The notes under the pieces were generated by a model, which saw nothing but the letters and a program-made list of their open reading frames with translations, was not told where the DNA came from and did no database searches. A stretch of DNA of 64,000 bases from Prolixibacteraceae bacterium (lineage in GTDB: Bacteria; Bacteroidota; Bacteroidia; Bacteroidales; Prolixibacteraceae), in NCBI GenBank assembly GCA_021740385.1, contig JAIOZY010000003.1, positions 62,001 through 126,000 of the forward strand. Reading direction: 5' to 3'. A program made the position numbers and the translations under genes. Below, in pieces: positions 43,980 through 51,897 of the stretch (position 1 is the first letter of the stretch; each line of letters starts with the position of its first letter).

Positions 43980-44710
43980 AAATCATTTTTTTTAGACCTG
44001 AAAGTACCAATTTTTAAAAAATCTATGGTCATTTCAATAGCACGGGCATTTCCGGGTAATCGGGAATGCCCGTCGCAAACAATGGCCGTGTCCCTTTCAA
44101 CGCCCAGAAAGGCGCTTTCTGGTTTCAGACGGCCGTCGTCCTCGCCTTTAATCCGGCGGTTATACCCTTTTCCGTTTCCTTTTATGCCGGCTATAATACC
44201 TATTTCGGCATTATCTGGTATTGGTAAATTTCCTGCAAAAGACTCCGGTCCGGTTTGCATCCGTTCAAGGTTTGGCCCGAGCATCCACCGGAAAAAGCGC
44301 ATTGACGCGTAAAAGTTGGCAGCTTCGGCTCCTTTGTTGGGCGGGGCAATCATCACAATGCGGTAAACCACCGGAAACGGTTCACCGGTTTTTCGGTTCC
44401 CCAGCATCGACCTTACAACCAGTGCCCCCATCGAATGGGTTACAAAACAAACCGTATCGATTTCGGAATTTTTCAATTCATTATAAAGTTCACTGCCTGT
44501 TTTTTCTATGGGGTCAACCACGCTTCGGTACCCGTAATTACAAGTTTCGAACCCGGCAGCAGCAATGTTCTTTTCCAGTTTTTTCATAATCATTGTTGTA
44601 GCTCCATGCCCGTGAAGCAAATAAACCGTTGTTGAAGCATTAATAGCAAGGGTAAAATGAAGCCCCAGAACAATGAGCAGGATTTTTAACGTTTGACGGT
44701 GCTTTCTCAT
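43976..44710 (-). CDS. Exported alpha/beta-hydrolase, lipase/PGAP1-like
   Basis: The product has 244 residues from the ATG at 44710; the longer frame (44743) would overlap the divergent gene's leader. A signal peptide (LLIVLGLHFTLAINA) precedes an alpha/beta-hydrolase core: TVYLLHGHGATTMIMKKLEK (oxyanion HGHG), the nucleophile elbow CFVTHSMGALVVRSML (THSMG instead of GHSMG), and a C-terminal DGHSRLPGNA carrying the likely catalytic histidine. It resembles lipases and esterases of the PGAP1/triacylglycerol lipase groups. The substrate is unknown. Confidence 0.85.
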   Translation of the reverse strand: MRKHRQTLKILLIVLGLHFTLAINASTTVYLLHGHGATTMIMKKLEKNIAAAGFETCNYGYRSVVDPIEKTGSELYNELKNSEIDTVCFVTHSMGALVVRSMLGNRKTGEPFPVVYRIVMIAPPNKGAEAANFYASMRFFRWMLGPNLERMQTGPESFAGNLPIPDNAEIGIIAGIKGNGKGYNRRIKGEDDGRLKPESAFLGVERDTAIVCDGHSRLPGNARAIEMTIDFLKIGTFRSKKNDF

Positions 44711-44754
44711 GTAATTGTTTTTCTTTGTATTTTCACGGGGCAAAGATACAAAAC

Positions 44755-45084
44755 ATGGGCGACGATTTTTTTCAACGTGTATATGAAGTGGTAAGACTCA
44801 TACCGCCCGGGAGGGTAACAAGCTACGGAGCCATTGCCCGTTACCTTGGCACAGCTCGTTCGGCACGCATGGTGGGCTGGGCCATGAACCAAAGTCACAC
44901 GCAGCCCGATGTTATTCCTGCGCACCGGGTAGTAAACCGCAACGGGATGTTAACCGGTAAACATTTTTTTGGCGGCGAAAACGTGATGCAGGAACTGTTA
45001 GAAGCAGAAGGGCTGGAAATTGAAAACGACCGGATACTGAATTTCAGGGAACAGTTTTGGGATCCTGCTGTTGAGCTTGCTTAA
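44755..45084 (+). CDS. Alkyltransferase-like (MGMT-type) DNA-binding protein lacking the acceptor cysteine
   Basis: The product has 109 residues from the ATG at 44755. The winged-helix MGMT domain is intact: VVRLIPPGRVTSYGAIARYL and ARMVGWAMNQ. In true O6-alkylguanine methyltransferases the active site is PCHR; here it is IPAHRVVNRNG, with Ala replacing Cys. It is therefore an alkyltransferase-like protein (ATL), which binds alkylated bases and hands them to nucleotide excision repair rather than repairing them directly. It is divergent from the lipase-like gene. Confidence 0.9.
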   Translation: MGDDFFQRVYEVVRLIPPGRVTSYGAIARYLGTARSARMVGWAMNQSHTQPDVIPAHRVVNRNGMLTGKHFFGGENVMQELLEAEGLEIENDRILNFREQFWDPAVELA

Positions 45085-45199
45085 CATCATGTGCTGCAAA
45101 TTCGCTAAAATGCAGAGGAATATTCTTTTTTGTACCTACATGACTTATAAGTTGTCAATTTCTAAACTGTCGTCATTTGCTTTAACCCAATATAATTTT

Positions 45200-45235
45200 T
45201 CTCTGCTTTGCGCCTCAGCGCCACTGTGGTTCAAA
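45200..45235. repeat. Possible dispersed intergenic element (ctttgcgcctcagcg type)
   Basis: The stretch ctctgctttgcgcctcagcg near 45202 resembles ctttgtgcctcagcgg near 16513. Elements built on 'ctttgcgcct' are scattered through intergenic DNA of many Bacteroidota (from memory). Only two partial copies are visible here. Confidence 0.4.
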
Positions 45236-45239
45236 TCTG

Positions 45240-46031
45240 TCAGGCCGAAAGGAAACCCCCGTCAACGGGGATCATCGCACCATGCATATAACTGGCCATA
45301 CCGGAACAGAGCATCAGGGCTACACATGCCACTTCGTCGGGTTTACCCAGGCGCCCGGCGGGTATACGTTGCATGAAATTATACGCATCGGAAATCAGGC
45401 CAACTTTGAATTTTTTTAGCACCGTTTTGGCAGCAGTTCTGGTACCATTGCTATTAATACCCCCGGGCAAAACGGTATTTATACGGAACCCTTTCCCACC
45501 ATACTCCCGTGCCAGGTCGCGGGTAAGTGCAATCACGCCAATTTTTCCAAGCGAATACTGGGTCAGGTCGGCTTTAAAAGGAAGCAACGCTTCAATCGAC
45601 CCGAAATTAACAATCACACCTCCCCTGTTTTTACGATACCGGAACATATTCTGGCACATCCACAGTACCGAATACAAATTGACTTTCATAACCTGATCGA
45701 TGTATGCATAGTCAAGCGTCATGAAATTCTTGAAGGGGTAAATCCCGGCGTTGTTTATAAGAATATCAATTCCCTTACCGTCAATTTTTCCCCAAAAGTC
45801 ATCAATATCCTCTTTTTCCGACAAGTCGAAAGTGTAGCATTCAACCTCAACATCCCTTTCTCTTGCCAGCCGTGCAACATTGTTTAACCGTTTATCGGCC
45901 ATATCGGTCAACACCAAATTACATCCTGCTTCAGCCAAACGTGCCACAATAGCTTTTCCAATGCCATTGGCAGCCCCGGTAACAATGGCTGTTTTTCCCT
46001 TCAAATTGATCAATTCCCCAATTGTTTTCAC
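45240..46031 (-). CDS. Short-chain dehydrogenase/reductase
   Basis: The product has 263 residues. The classical SDR Rossmann fold has the cofactor motif AIVTGAANGIGKAIVARLAE (TGxxxGxG, about 15-34), DILINNAGIYPFKNF, a serine in VNFGSIEAL and the catalytic YxxxK in LTQYSLGKIGVIALTRDLAR. The C-terminal PAGRLGKPDEVACVALMLCS and the final DGGFLSA are typical. The start codon appears to be GTG at 46031, with AAAGG upstream. The substrate is unknown and no partner gene is adjacent. Confidence 0.93.
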   Translation of the reverse strand: MKTIGELINLKGKTAIVTGAANGIGKAIVARLAEAGCNLVLTDMADKRLNNVARLARERDVEVECYTFDLSEKEDIDDFWGKIDGKGIDILINNAGIYPFKNFMTLDYAYIDQVMKVNLYSVLWMCQNMFRYRKNRGGVIVNFGSIEALLPFKADLTQYSLGKIGVIALTRDLAREYGGKGFRINTVLPGGINSNGTRTAAKTVLKKFKVGLISDAYNFMQRIPAGRLGKPDEVACVALMLCSGMASYMHGAMIPVDGGFLSA

Positions 46032-46214
46032 CCTTTGATTTTTTAATGATTGAAAATCATAACCATTTTCAAATTTTCAATCCTAAAAATCCGACATTTT
46101 TATCATATATACATTATAAAAATCCCTTAAAGAAGTGCTGCTTTTAAAAGTTGGATTAAACAGACAGCCACCAAAGGATAAAAGACAAAATCATCTATTT
46201 TTAATCCTTTTTAG

Positions 46215-46222
46215 TATTTTTG
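46215..46222 (+). promoter_or_regulatory. -7 promoter element of the Mrp-type ATPase gene
   Basis: TATTTTTG matches the Bacteroidota -7 consensus TAnnTTTG and lies 26 bases before the ATG at 46248. No TTTG -33 box is at the expected distance. The short leader and TAGGATT before the ATG fit this start. Confidence 0.5.
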
Positions 46223-46247
46223 CATTTTGCTTAAAAAATTTAGGATT

Positions 46248-47345
46248 ATGGCCATACAACCAAAAGATATTAAAGATGCTCTTCGAAGTGTGAAAATGCC
46301 GGGATCGGATCAAAACATTGTTGATCTCGACATGGTTCAGGAAATACGCATTACCGGAAAAAAAGTGAGTTTTACATTGGTATTTCAACGTTCTAACGAT
46401 CCGTCAATCCCGTTTGTCAGATCACAGTGCGTACAGGCAATACTTAAAAACATTGGCATGGATACCGAAATTGCAGGAAACATTTCAGTACGCTCGGTAC
46501 ACGATACCGAACGACCCGTTTTGCCCGAAGTCAAAAACATCATTGCCATAGCATCGGGAAAAGGAGGCGTTGGCAAATCGACCGTTGCTGTTAACCTTGC
46601 AGTAGCGCTTGCCCAAACCGGTGCTTCGGTGGGTTTGATCGATGCCGATATTTTCGGGCCATCGGTACCCATCATGTTTGGCGAAAAACAGTCGAAACCC
46701 AAAGGAAAAAAGGTTGAAAACCGCGACATGATTTTACCCATTGAAAAATACGGTGTGAAAATATTATCGATCGGTTTTTTTATCAACCCCGATGATGCCC
46801 TCGTTTGGCGCGGCCCAATGGCATCAAATGCATTAAAACAGTTAATTACCGAAGTGCTTTGGGGACCGATCGATTACCTGCTTGTTGACCTGCCACCCGG
46901 CACCAGCGATATACACCTTACCCTGATGCAAACCGTTCCCGTAACGGGTGCCATTATTGTAACTACCCCGCAGGATGTTGCCCTGGCGGATGCTGCCAAA
47001 GGTATAAGCATGTTCAGGGGAAAAAATGTCGATGTTCCGGTACTGGGGCTGGTTGAGAACATGGCCTGGTTTACCCCTAAAGAGCTACCCGATAATAAAT
47101 ACTACATATTCGGGAAAGAAGGAGGTAAAAAAATGGCTGAAAAAGCCGGGGTACCTTTGCTTGGACAAATTCCACTGGTACAGGGCATACGCGAAGGAGG
47201 CGATGAAGGCAAACCTGCCGTAATTTCAGATGACACCATCACCCAAAAAGCATTTAATGAGCTTTGCTCCAGCGTAATCAATTCAGTGAATAAACGTAAT
47301 GAGAAACAAGCACCAACCCGGAAAATCAATGTATCAAGAAAATAA
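46248..47345 (+). CDS. mrp: Mrp/NBP35-family P-loop ATPase (iron-sulfur carrier type)
   Basis: The product has 365 residues from the ATG at 46248. An N-terminal MIP18/DUF59 domain (about 1-85) is followed by the deviant Walker A motif IASGKGGVGKSTVAVNLA (Lys105 and Lys110), DADIFGPSVPIMFG, VWRGPMASNALKQL and DYLLVDLPPGTSDIHLTLMQ. The family transfers or assembles Fe-S clusters. The CxxC cluster-binding motif of E. coli Mrp is absent: the corresponding segment reads LVENMAWFTPKELPDNKYYI. The gene stands alone. Confidence 0.95.
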   Translation: MAIQPKDIKDALRSVKMPGSDQNIVDLDMVQEIRITGKKVSFTLVFQRSNDPSIPFVRSQCVQAILKNIGMDTEIAGNISVRSVHDTERPVLPEVKNIIAIASGKGGVGKSTVAVNLAVALAQTGASVGLIDADIFGPSVPIMFGEKQSKPKGKKVENRDMILPIEKYGVKILSIGFFINPDDALVWRGPMASNALKQLITEVLWGPIDYLLVDLPPGTSDIHLTLMQTVPVTGAIIVTTPQDVALADAAKGISMFRGKNVDVPVLGLVENMAWFTPKELPDNKYYIFGKEGGKKMAEKAGVPLLGQIPLVQGIREGGDEGKPAVISDDTITQKAFNELCSSVINSVNKRNEKQAPTRKINVSRK

Positions 47346-47391
47346 ATTATTTTATTTTACCAAAAAACTTTTTCTTATTATTAATAATCAA

Positions 47392-47399
47392 TAGCTTTG
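47392..47399 (+). promoter_or_regulatory. Probable -7 element of the RNA-binding protein gene
   Basis: TAGCTTTG is a full TAnnTTTG match about 110 bases upstream of the ATG at 47510, giving a long 5' UTR. A second, imperfect candidate (TAGTATTTG) lies nearer at 47416. Confidence 0.4.
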
Positions 47400-47509
47400 C
47401 TTTATTAGAAATGTATAGTATTTGCATCTCTTTAACAAATTCGAAATGTTTTGCTACACACTTCTAACGAGTTAATTAATCTTATTTATTTTTAACTTTT
47501 TCTTTTTTT

Positions 47510-47926
47510 ATGGACATTTTTGTAGCAAAGCTGAACTCTGAAACAACAGCCGACCACCTAAAGGAACTTTTTTCACAATTTGGTCAGGTTAATTCAGCCA
47601 AATTAATCATGGATCGCGAAACCAGCATGTCGAAATGCTATGGTTTTGTTGAAATGGAAGACGAATCTGAAGCCGAAGAAGCCATTGAACAACTGAACGA
47701 AAGCAATTTCATGGACAATATTATTGTCGTGAAAAAATCAGAACCCAAAACTTCTGAACGGCGTTCTTTTGACAGGCGCCCGGGTGGTGGTGGTGGTGGC
47801 GGAAACCGCCGCTTTGAAGGAAACCGCCGTTTCGACCGCGACCGTAACTTTAACCGTGACCGCAACAGGGGCGACCGCAGAGGGTTTAACCGTGATGATC
47901 GGTCAAACGATTTCAACCGTTACTGA
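47510..47926 (+). CDS. RRM-domain RNA-binding protein with Gly/Arg-rich tail
   Basis: The product has 138 residues. One RNA-recognition motif occupies about residues 1-80, with RNP2 IFVAKL (3-8) and RNP1 KCYGFVEM (42-49). A low-complexity tail follows (GGGGGGG, then RRFEGNRRFDRDRNFNRDR-type repeats) that probably adds RNA affinity. Bacteroidota lack Hfq in many lineages, and such RRM proteins are candidates for general post-transcriptional regulators. The gene has its own promoter and a strong terminator. Confidence 0.95.
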   Translation: MDIFVAKLNSETTADHLKELFSQFGQVNSAKLIMDRETSMSKCYGFVEMEDESEAEEAIEQLNESNFMDNIIVVKKSEPKTSERRSFDRRPGGGGGGGNRRFEGNRRFDRDRNFNRDRNRGDRRGFNRDDRSNDFNRY

Positions 47927-47937
47927 TAAAAGCTTAA

Positions 47938-47968
47938 AGCAGATTCAAAAAAATCTGCTTTTTTTTTG
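47938..47968 (+). terminator. Intrinsic terminator of the RRM gene
   Basis: A perfect 8-bp stem (AGCAGATT 47938-47945 / AATCTGCT 47952-47959, loop CAAAAA) runs directly into a T-run that lasts to 47968. It starts 11 bases after the stop codon. Confidence 0.9.
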
Positions 47969-48115
47969 CTTCAAGGTGGTAACCTTTTTCCCTTTTGCGG
48001 AATAAACAAATGAACGTTGTTGAAGTTAGGCGAATTGGATAAAGAGAACCTTTTTACCAACGACAGTTTTTACAAAATTTCTATACGGGCAGTGCAACAT
48101 ACTGCCCGTTTTTTT
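47969..48115 (+). ncRNA. Candidate small transcript ending in an orphan terminator
   Basis: After the RRM terminator, a second strong terminator (stem ACGGGCAGT 48085-48093 / ACTGCCCGT 48101-48109, T-run to 48115) has no real gene in front of it. Only a 10-codon ORF (ATG 48011) lies between. TAACCTTTTTCC near 47978 is a weak -7 candidate. It may be a back-up terminator for the RRM gene or the 3' end of a small RNA of about 100 bases. Confidence 0.35.
48085..48115 (+). terminator. Strong intrinsic terminator, no upstream ORF
   Basis: A perfect 9-bp GC-rich stem with a 7-base loop is followed by seven T residues. It lies about 115 bases upstream of pgk and 120 bases after the RRM gene terminator. 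Confidence 0.88.
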
Positions 48116-48193
48116 AAGCCCACGATATGCTAAATCATTATTAATACAGGCATATAAGTCCCATTTTTTACCTGCCGTTCTGCATTAAATTTT

Positions 48194-48201
48194 TATATTT
48201 G
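48194..48201 (+). promoter_or_regulatory. -7 promoter element of pgk
   Basis: TATATTTG (exact TAnnTTTG) lies 31 bases upstream of the pgk ATG. The -33 position is T-rich (CATTTTTTACC) but lacks a strict TTTG. Confidence 0.6.
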
Positions 48202-48231
48202 GGCTGATTTCTAACAAAAAAATCAAACAAT

Positions 48232-49425
48232 ATGCAAACAATTGATAATTACGACTTTTCAGGAAAGAAGGCGCTTATTAGGGTCGATTTCAATGTCCCG
48301 TTAAACGATAAGTTTGAAATTACCGACGATACCCGTATGAGGGCAGCCCTCCCATCCATAAAAAAAGTGATAGAAAAAGGGGGTTCCCCCATTATCATGT
48401 CGCACCTTGGCCGCCCAAAAGATGGCCCGGAAGATAAATTTTCTTTACGTCACCTGGTAAACCATTTATCGGAATTGCTGGGCGGGACAACCGTGAAAAT
48501 GGCACCCGACTGCATTGGCGACGAAGTAAAAAAATTGCTGCCCGAAATAAAACCGGGCGAAGTGCTGATGCTTGAAAACCTCCGGTTTCATAAAGAAGAA
48601 ACAAAAGGCGAAGAAAACTTTGCCAAACAACTGGCCGAAAACGGCGATTGCTGGGTTAACGAAGCTTTTGGCACCGCACACCGCGCACACGCTTCAACAG
48701 CAGTTATTGCCAAATTTTTCCCAAACGACAAAATGTTTGGATACCTTATTGAAGGTGAACTCGAAAGCCTCGACAAAGTGCTTAAATCACCCAAAAGGCC
48801 GTTTACAGCAATTATGGGTGGTGCAAAAGTTTCATCCAAAATCACCATCATCGAGAACATGCTCGATAAGGTTGATAACCTGATTATTGGTGGCGGAATG
48901 ACTTTCACTTTTGTTAAAGCAAACGGTGGAAAAATTGGAAGCTCGCTTTGCGAAGACGAATTTTTGGAAACCGCTTTACAGATTAAAAAGGCTGCTGCCG
49001 AAAAAGGTGTCAACCTTGTAATGGCTCACGATGTGGTTGCAGGAAACGAATTTTCGGCCGATGCCGAAACACAGGTTGTACCAGCCGATAACATCCCCGA
49101 TGGCTGGATGGGACTGGATGCCGGACCCAACAGCATTGAAAAAATGAAAAAAGTGATTGAAGAATCAGGTACCATACTTTGGAACGGCCCGGTTGGTGTT
49201 TTTGAATTTGAAAAATTCGAAACCGGCTCACGTGCAGTCGGCGATGCCATTGTTGCTGCAACATCGAAAGGTGCTTTTTCGCTTATTGGCGGCGGCGATT
49301 CGGTTGCCTGCGTTAACAAGTTCAAACTCGCCGAAGGCGTGTCATACATTTCAACAGCAGGAGGTGCTTTGCTCGAATACCTCGAAGGAAAAACCCTTCC
49401 GGGAATTGCTGCTGTTCGCGGTTAA
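48232..49425 (+). CDS. pgk: Phosphoglycerate kinase
   Basis: The product has 397 residues, normal length for the glycolytic enzyme that transfers phosphate from 1,3-bisphosphoglycerate to ADP. The N-domain substrate motif is [13 protein letters not shown], followed by [17 protein letters not shown] and NLRFHKEE. The hinge has [15 protein letters not shown]. The C-domain nucleotide site includes [15 protein letters not shown] and [13 protein letters not shown]. It is monocistronic, with its own promoter and terminator. Confidence 0.98.
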   Translation: MQTIDNYDFSGKKALIRVDFNVPLNDKFEITDDTRMRAALPSIKKVIEKGGSPIIMSHLGRPKDGPEDKFSLRHLVNHLSELLGGTTVKMAPDCIGDEVKKLLPEIKPGEVLMLENLRFHKEETKGEENFAKQLAENGDCWVNEAFGTAHRAHASTAVIAKFFPNDKMFGYLIEGELESLDKVLKSPKRPFTAIMGGAKVSSKITIIENMLDKVDNLIIGGGMTFTFVKANGGKIGSSLCEDEFLETALQIKKAAAEKGVNLVMAHDVVAGNEFSADAETQVVPADNIPDGWMGLDAGPNSIEKMKKVIEESGTILWNGPVGVFEFEKFETGSRAVGDAIVAATSKGAFSLIGGGDSVACVNKFKLAEGVSYISTAGGALLEYLEGKTLPGIAAVRG

Positions 49426-49448
49426 CAAAACCAAATAACCAATATTGT

Positions 49449-49481
49449 GAACCCGGGGTCCTTTTCTCCGGGTTTCTTTTT
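49449..49481 (+). terminator. Intrinsic terminator of pgk
   Basis: A stem AACCCGG (49450-49456) / CCGGGTT (49468-49474) is followed by TCTTTTTATG. It begins about 24 bases after the pgk stop codon and reaches the 3' end of the convergent gene. Confidence 0.8.
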
Positions 49482-49490
49482 ATGTGTTTA

Positions 49491-50585
49491 TTACCACCAC
49501 TTATTTACCGGGCTATCACTTAACCTGAATGTTTTACCAATTTCGGGCAATGCCACTGCAAGACCGGTACGATTAGCTTCTTTAAAAAAACGGGTTGGCG
49601 GATCGTACCACGAATGAATGCTTAAACTAAACTTGCCCCAGTGCACAGGCATTGCAACTTTTGAACGCAAATCAATGGCTGCTTTAACCGATTCTTCGGG
49701 CATCATGTGAATGGAGGGCCAGTATTTGTTGTATTGCCCGCACTCAACAATCGAAAAATCGAAAGGGCCCAGCTTTTTGCCAATTTCTTTAAAACCGTTG
49801 TAATAGCCCGAATCACCCGTGAAAAATATACTGCTTTGAGAAGATTTAATGGCCCACCCACACCAAAGTGTTTGGAAACGGTCGGTTATTCGGCGGCCCG
49901 TAAAATGCCTCGATGGCGTGGCCGTAAATTCAATATGGTTAAACGTTATTGTTTCCCACCAGTCGAGCTCAACCATTTTTTCGGCAGGTATGCCCCACCG
50001 TTCAAGATGTGCGCCAACACCAAGGGGCATAAAAAATAACTTTACCGTCTTGTTTAGTTTTTTAATAGACTTGTAATCAAGATGATCATAGTGATCGTGC
50101 GAAAGAACCACAACATCAACGGGTGGTAATTTCTCAACGGCATAATCATGCGTGTAATCAAATTTTTTGGGACCCGCAAAGGAAAGAAGTGATGCCCTCT
50201 TCGAAAATACCGGATCGGTTAAAATGACAGTCCCGTTCATTTTTAACAACACCGCTGAATGTCCCAGCCAGGTAACAATAACTTCACTATCGGGCAGTGT
50301 GGCATATAAATTTTTGTTTACAGGCCATGTCTCTATCGGTTCTTCCGGCACGCGGTCAACTTTTTTACCCAAAAATTCCCTCATTGCCTTGCGTGGCGGA
50401 GCCTGCATTATGGTTCTCACCGGATTGTGAAATGTATTGTTGCTAAAATTGGGCGAGTTCTCCATACGTTCCAGACGGTTTCCCGTGGCCTTTTTTCCCA
50501 GTTGTGGGGCAAACAGAAAAAAACCGGCTACCAGCATTGCCAGTGTTATTACAATTAATAAAACAGTTATCATTATTTTCTTCAT
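49491..50585 (-). CDS. Membrane-anchored MBL-fold metallohydrolase (NAPE-PLD/UlaG-like)
   Basis: The product has 364 residues. An N-terminal helix (ITVLLIVITLAMLVAGFFLF) anchors or exports it. The beta-lactamase fold has VIVTWLGHSAVLLKMNGTVI, VVLSHDHYDHLDY (HxHxDH near 162), TPSRHFTGR, SIFFTGDSGYYNGF and a C-terminal AMPVHWGKFSLSIH. RHFTGR, GDSGY and HWGKF match the N-acyl-phosphatidylethanolamine phospholipase D-like/UlaG branch, so a lipid or lactone phosphodiester substrate is possible. It is convergent with pgk. Confidence 0.92.
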   Translation of the reverse strand: MKKIMITVLLIVITLAMLVAGFFLFAPQLGKKATGNRLERMENSPNFSNNTFHNPVRTIMQAPPRKAMREFLGKKVDRVPEEPIETWPVNKNLYATLPDSEVIVTWLGHSAVLLKMNGTVILTDPVFSKRASLLSFAGPKKFDYTHDYAVEKLPPVDVVVLSHDHYDHLDYKSIKKLNKTVKLFFMPLGVGAHLERWGIPAEKMVELDWWETITFNHIEFTATPSRHFTGRRITDRFQTLWCGWAIKSSQSSIFFTGDSGYYNGFKEIGKKLGPFDFSIVECGQYNKYWPSIHMMPEESVKAAIDLRSKVAMPVHWGKFSLSIHSWYDPPTRFFKEANRTGLAVALPEIGKTFRLSDSPVNKWW

Positions 50586-50739
50586 TTGATTAACTTATTG
50601 CTTTATATGTCTCGTACAATTATTTTTAAAGAACAGTAAAAAAGGTCAATTGTTAATACTGCCCGCCAGTTTTGGGTTAAAAATTGTTAATCTTTTTCAT
50701 GATCCGAAACCACATAACAAAATTATACGTATTGCTTTT

Positions 50740-50845
50740 GCCTTTACAACAATTATGAACAAAAGTTGATTGGTTGAACCATGTTACAGGGTAGTAACCA
50801 ATTTGGTTTTAAGGTTAAGCGGTGGACAAGACCACCGCTTTTTTT
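50740..50845 (+). ncRNA. Candidate small RNA ending in an orphan intrinsic terminator
   Basis: A gene-free stretch contains a 7-bp stem (ATTGGTT 50769-50775 / AACCAAT 50796-50802) followed by a 9-bp terminator with a T-run. Both face rightward, while both flanking genes run leftward, so no known mRNA ends here. The start and promoter are not defined. Confidence 0.45.
50817..50845 (+). terminator. Strong intrinsic terminator with no upstream gene on its strand
   Basis: A perfect 9-bp stem AAGCGGTGG (50817-50825) / CCACCGCTT (50832-50840) with loop ACAAGA is followed by a T-run to 50845. It is 11 bases beyond the stop codon of the leftward gene at 50856, but the T-run is on the plus strand. 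Confidence 0.85.
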
Positions 50846-50855
50846 ATACCAATTA

Positions 50856-51758
50856 TTATTTTCTCAAAACAAAGGTTGTGGAACCAATGTTATACCCATC
50901 GGCAAAAACATCAACCATATACGTTCCGGGAACAAGGGCTTCAAAACCGGTATTATCCCAGTAAATATTTACCGGCAGGCTCTGCCCCTCGTAATTCACT
51001 TCACGCATGGCCGAATAGGGAATTTCGATATCTTCGAACGGGAATACCTCTTCTTCGGCATTCACCAACAACAACTGATCGGGCCGCATAATGCGGATAT
51101 AAATGGGTTTTGGTCCCCTGGGTGCGGTAAGGTTCTTGCTCAGTGTAAAACTTACAACAAGTTTTTGGATACGGGCAACACGCATTGTTTCCCGGTTCGA
51201 TGGTGTTAACCCCGATGCCCTGAGATCCAAAGCTTCGAGAATCTGGGCCATTTTTACCGTTTGTTCAAGCTGTTCCTTTTCTTTTTCCAGTTGTTCGTTT
51301 TTTTGCCGAACGTTGGAATACTGTTTTTTAACCGTAAGATTTTCAGCATACAATTCTTTGTTCCGTTCATTCAGGGAATCGATCTGGTTATATAAACTTT
51401 TCATGATGCCACGCAGGGTAGTAACCTTGTCGCGATAGCCCATGATTTCTTCATAGCTGGCTTTTTTTACCTGCTCAACTTCTACAAGCAGGCTTTTTAT
51501 TTCGTTTTGAGTTAGCAAAAGGTTTTCATTAAGTGCCTCATTGTTTGTTTTTAACGAATCGTAATCCACCAGCATTTCCGATAATTCAAATTTTATTGAA
51601 TCTTTTTCGTTGTTCAACTGCTGAATGATATCGGTGTGTTGTTTCCTTTGAATAATAAAAAGTGCAACCACGGCTAAAAGAATCACCGTAAGGGTAATTA
51701 CCAGTGCATTTTTCACATCGAATTTACGGGTTGGGTTATTGTTTGAATTTTCGGCCAT
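50856..51758 (-). CDS. Single-pass membrane protein with long coiled coil and C-terminal beta domain
   Basis: The product has 300 residues. A short cytoplasmic N-terminus (NNNPTRKFDVKN) is followed by a membrane helix (ALVITLTVILLAVVALFIIQ, about 19-38). A heptad-rich coiled coil covers about residues 40-170 (NEQLEKEKEQLEQTVKMAQI and others). The C-terminal domain (about 190-300) has beta-type segments (QKLVVSFTLSKNLTA, PKPIYIRIMRPDQLLLV, VNIYWDNTGFEALVPGTYMV). It is not recognised; the layout fits a periplasmic envelope or division-associated protein. No catalytic residues are evident. Confidence 0.85.
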   Translation of the reverse strand: MAENSNNNPTRKFDVKNALVITLTVILLAVVALFIIQRKQHTDIIQQLNNEKDSIKFELSEMLVDYDSLKTNNEALNENLLLTQNEIKSLLVEVEQVKKASYEEIMGYRDKVTTLRGIMKSLYNQIDSLNERNKELYAENLTVKKQYSNVRQKNEQLEKEKEQLEQTVKMAQILEALDLRASGLTPSNRETMRVARIQKLVVSFTLSKNLTAPRGPKPIYIRIMRPDQLLLVNAEEEVFPFEDIEIPYSAMREVNYEGQSLPVNIYWDNTGFEALVPGTYMVDVFADGYNIGSTTFVLRK

Positions 51759-51897
51759 TCCACAATATATAACAAATTAACCACGACAAAATTAGAATTA
51801 TTTAAAACTTTTACAATGCCGTGTTTTCAAATATTGAAACTAATTCAAATCCGGATATGTTTAAAAAAATAATTTTACCCTTTCTTTTTTCTGTTTT

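Noticed and set aside
45205-45240. ggttcaaatc-like string considered as a tRNA T-arm
   Set aside because: No acceptor, D or anticodon arms could be folded around it.
46032-46120. AT-rich inverted motifs (gattgaaaatc, ttttcaaattttcaat) upstream of the SDR gene
   Set aside because: Low-complexity pairing expected by chance in this composition; no operator or terminator could be supported.
48011-48043. 10-codon ORF between the two terminators after the RRM gene
   Set aside because: Too short, without a clear ribosome binding site; kept only as part of the small-transcript candidate.
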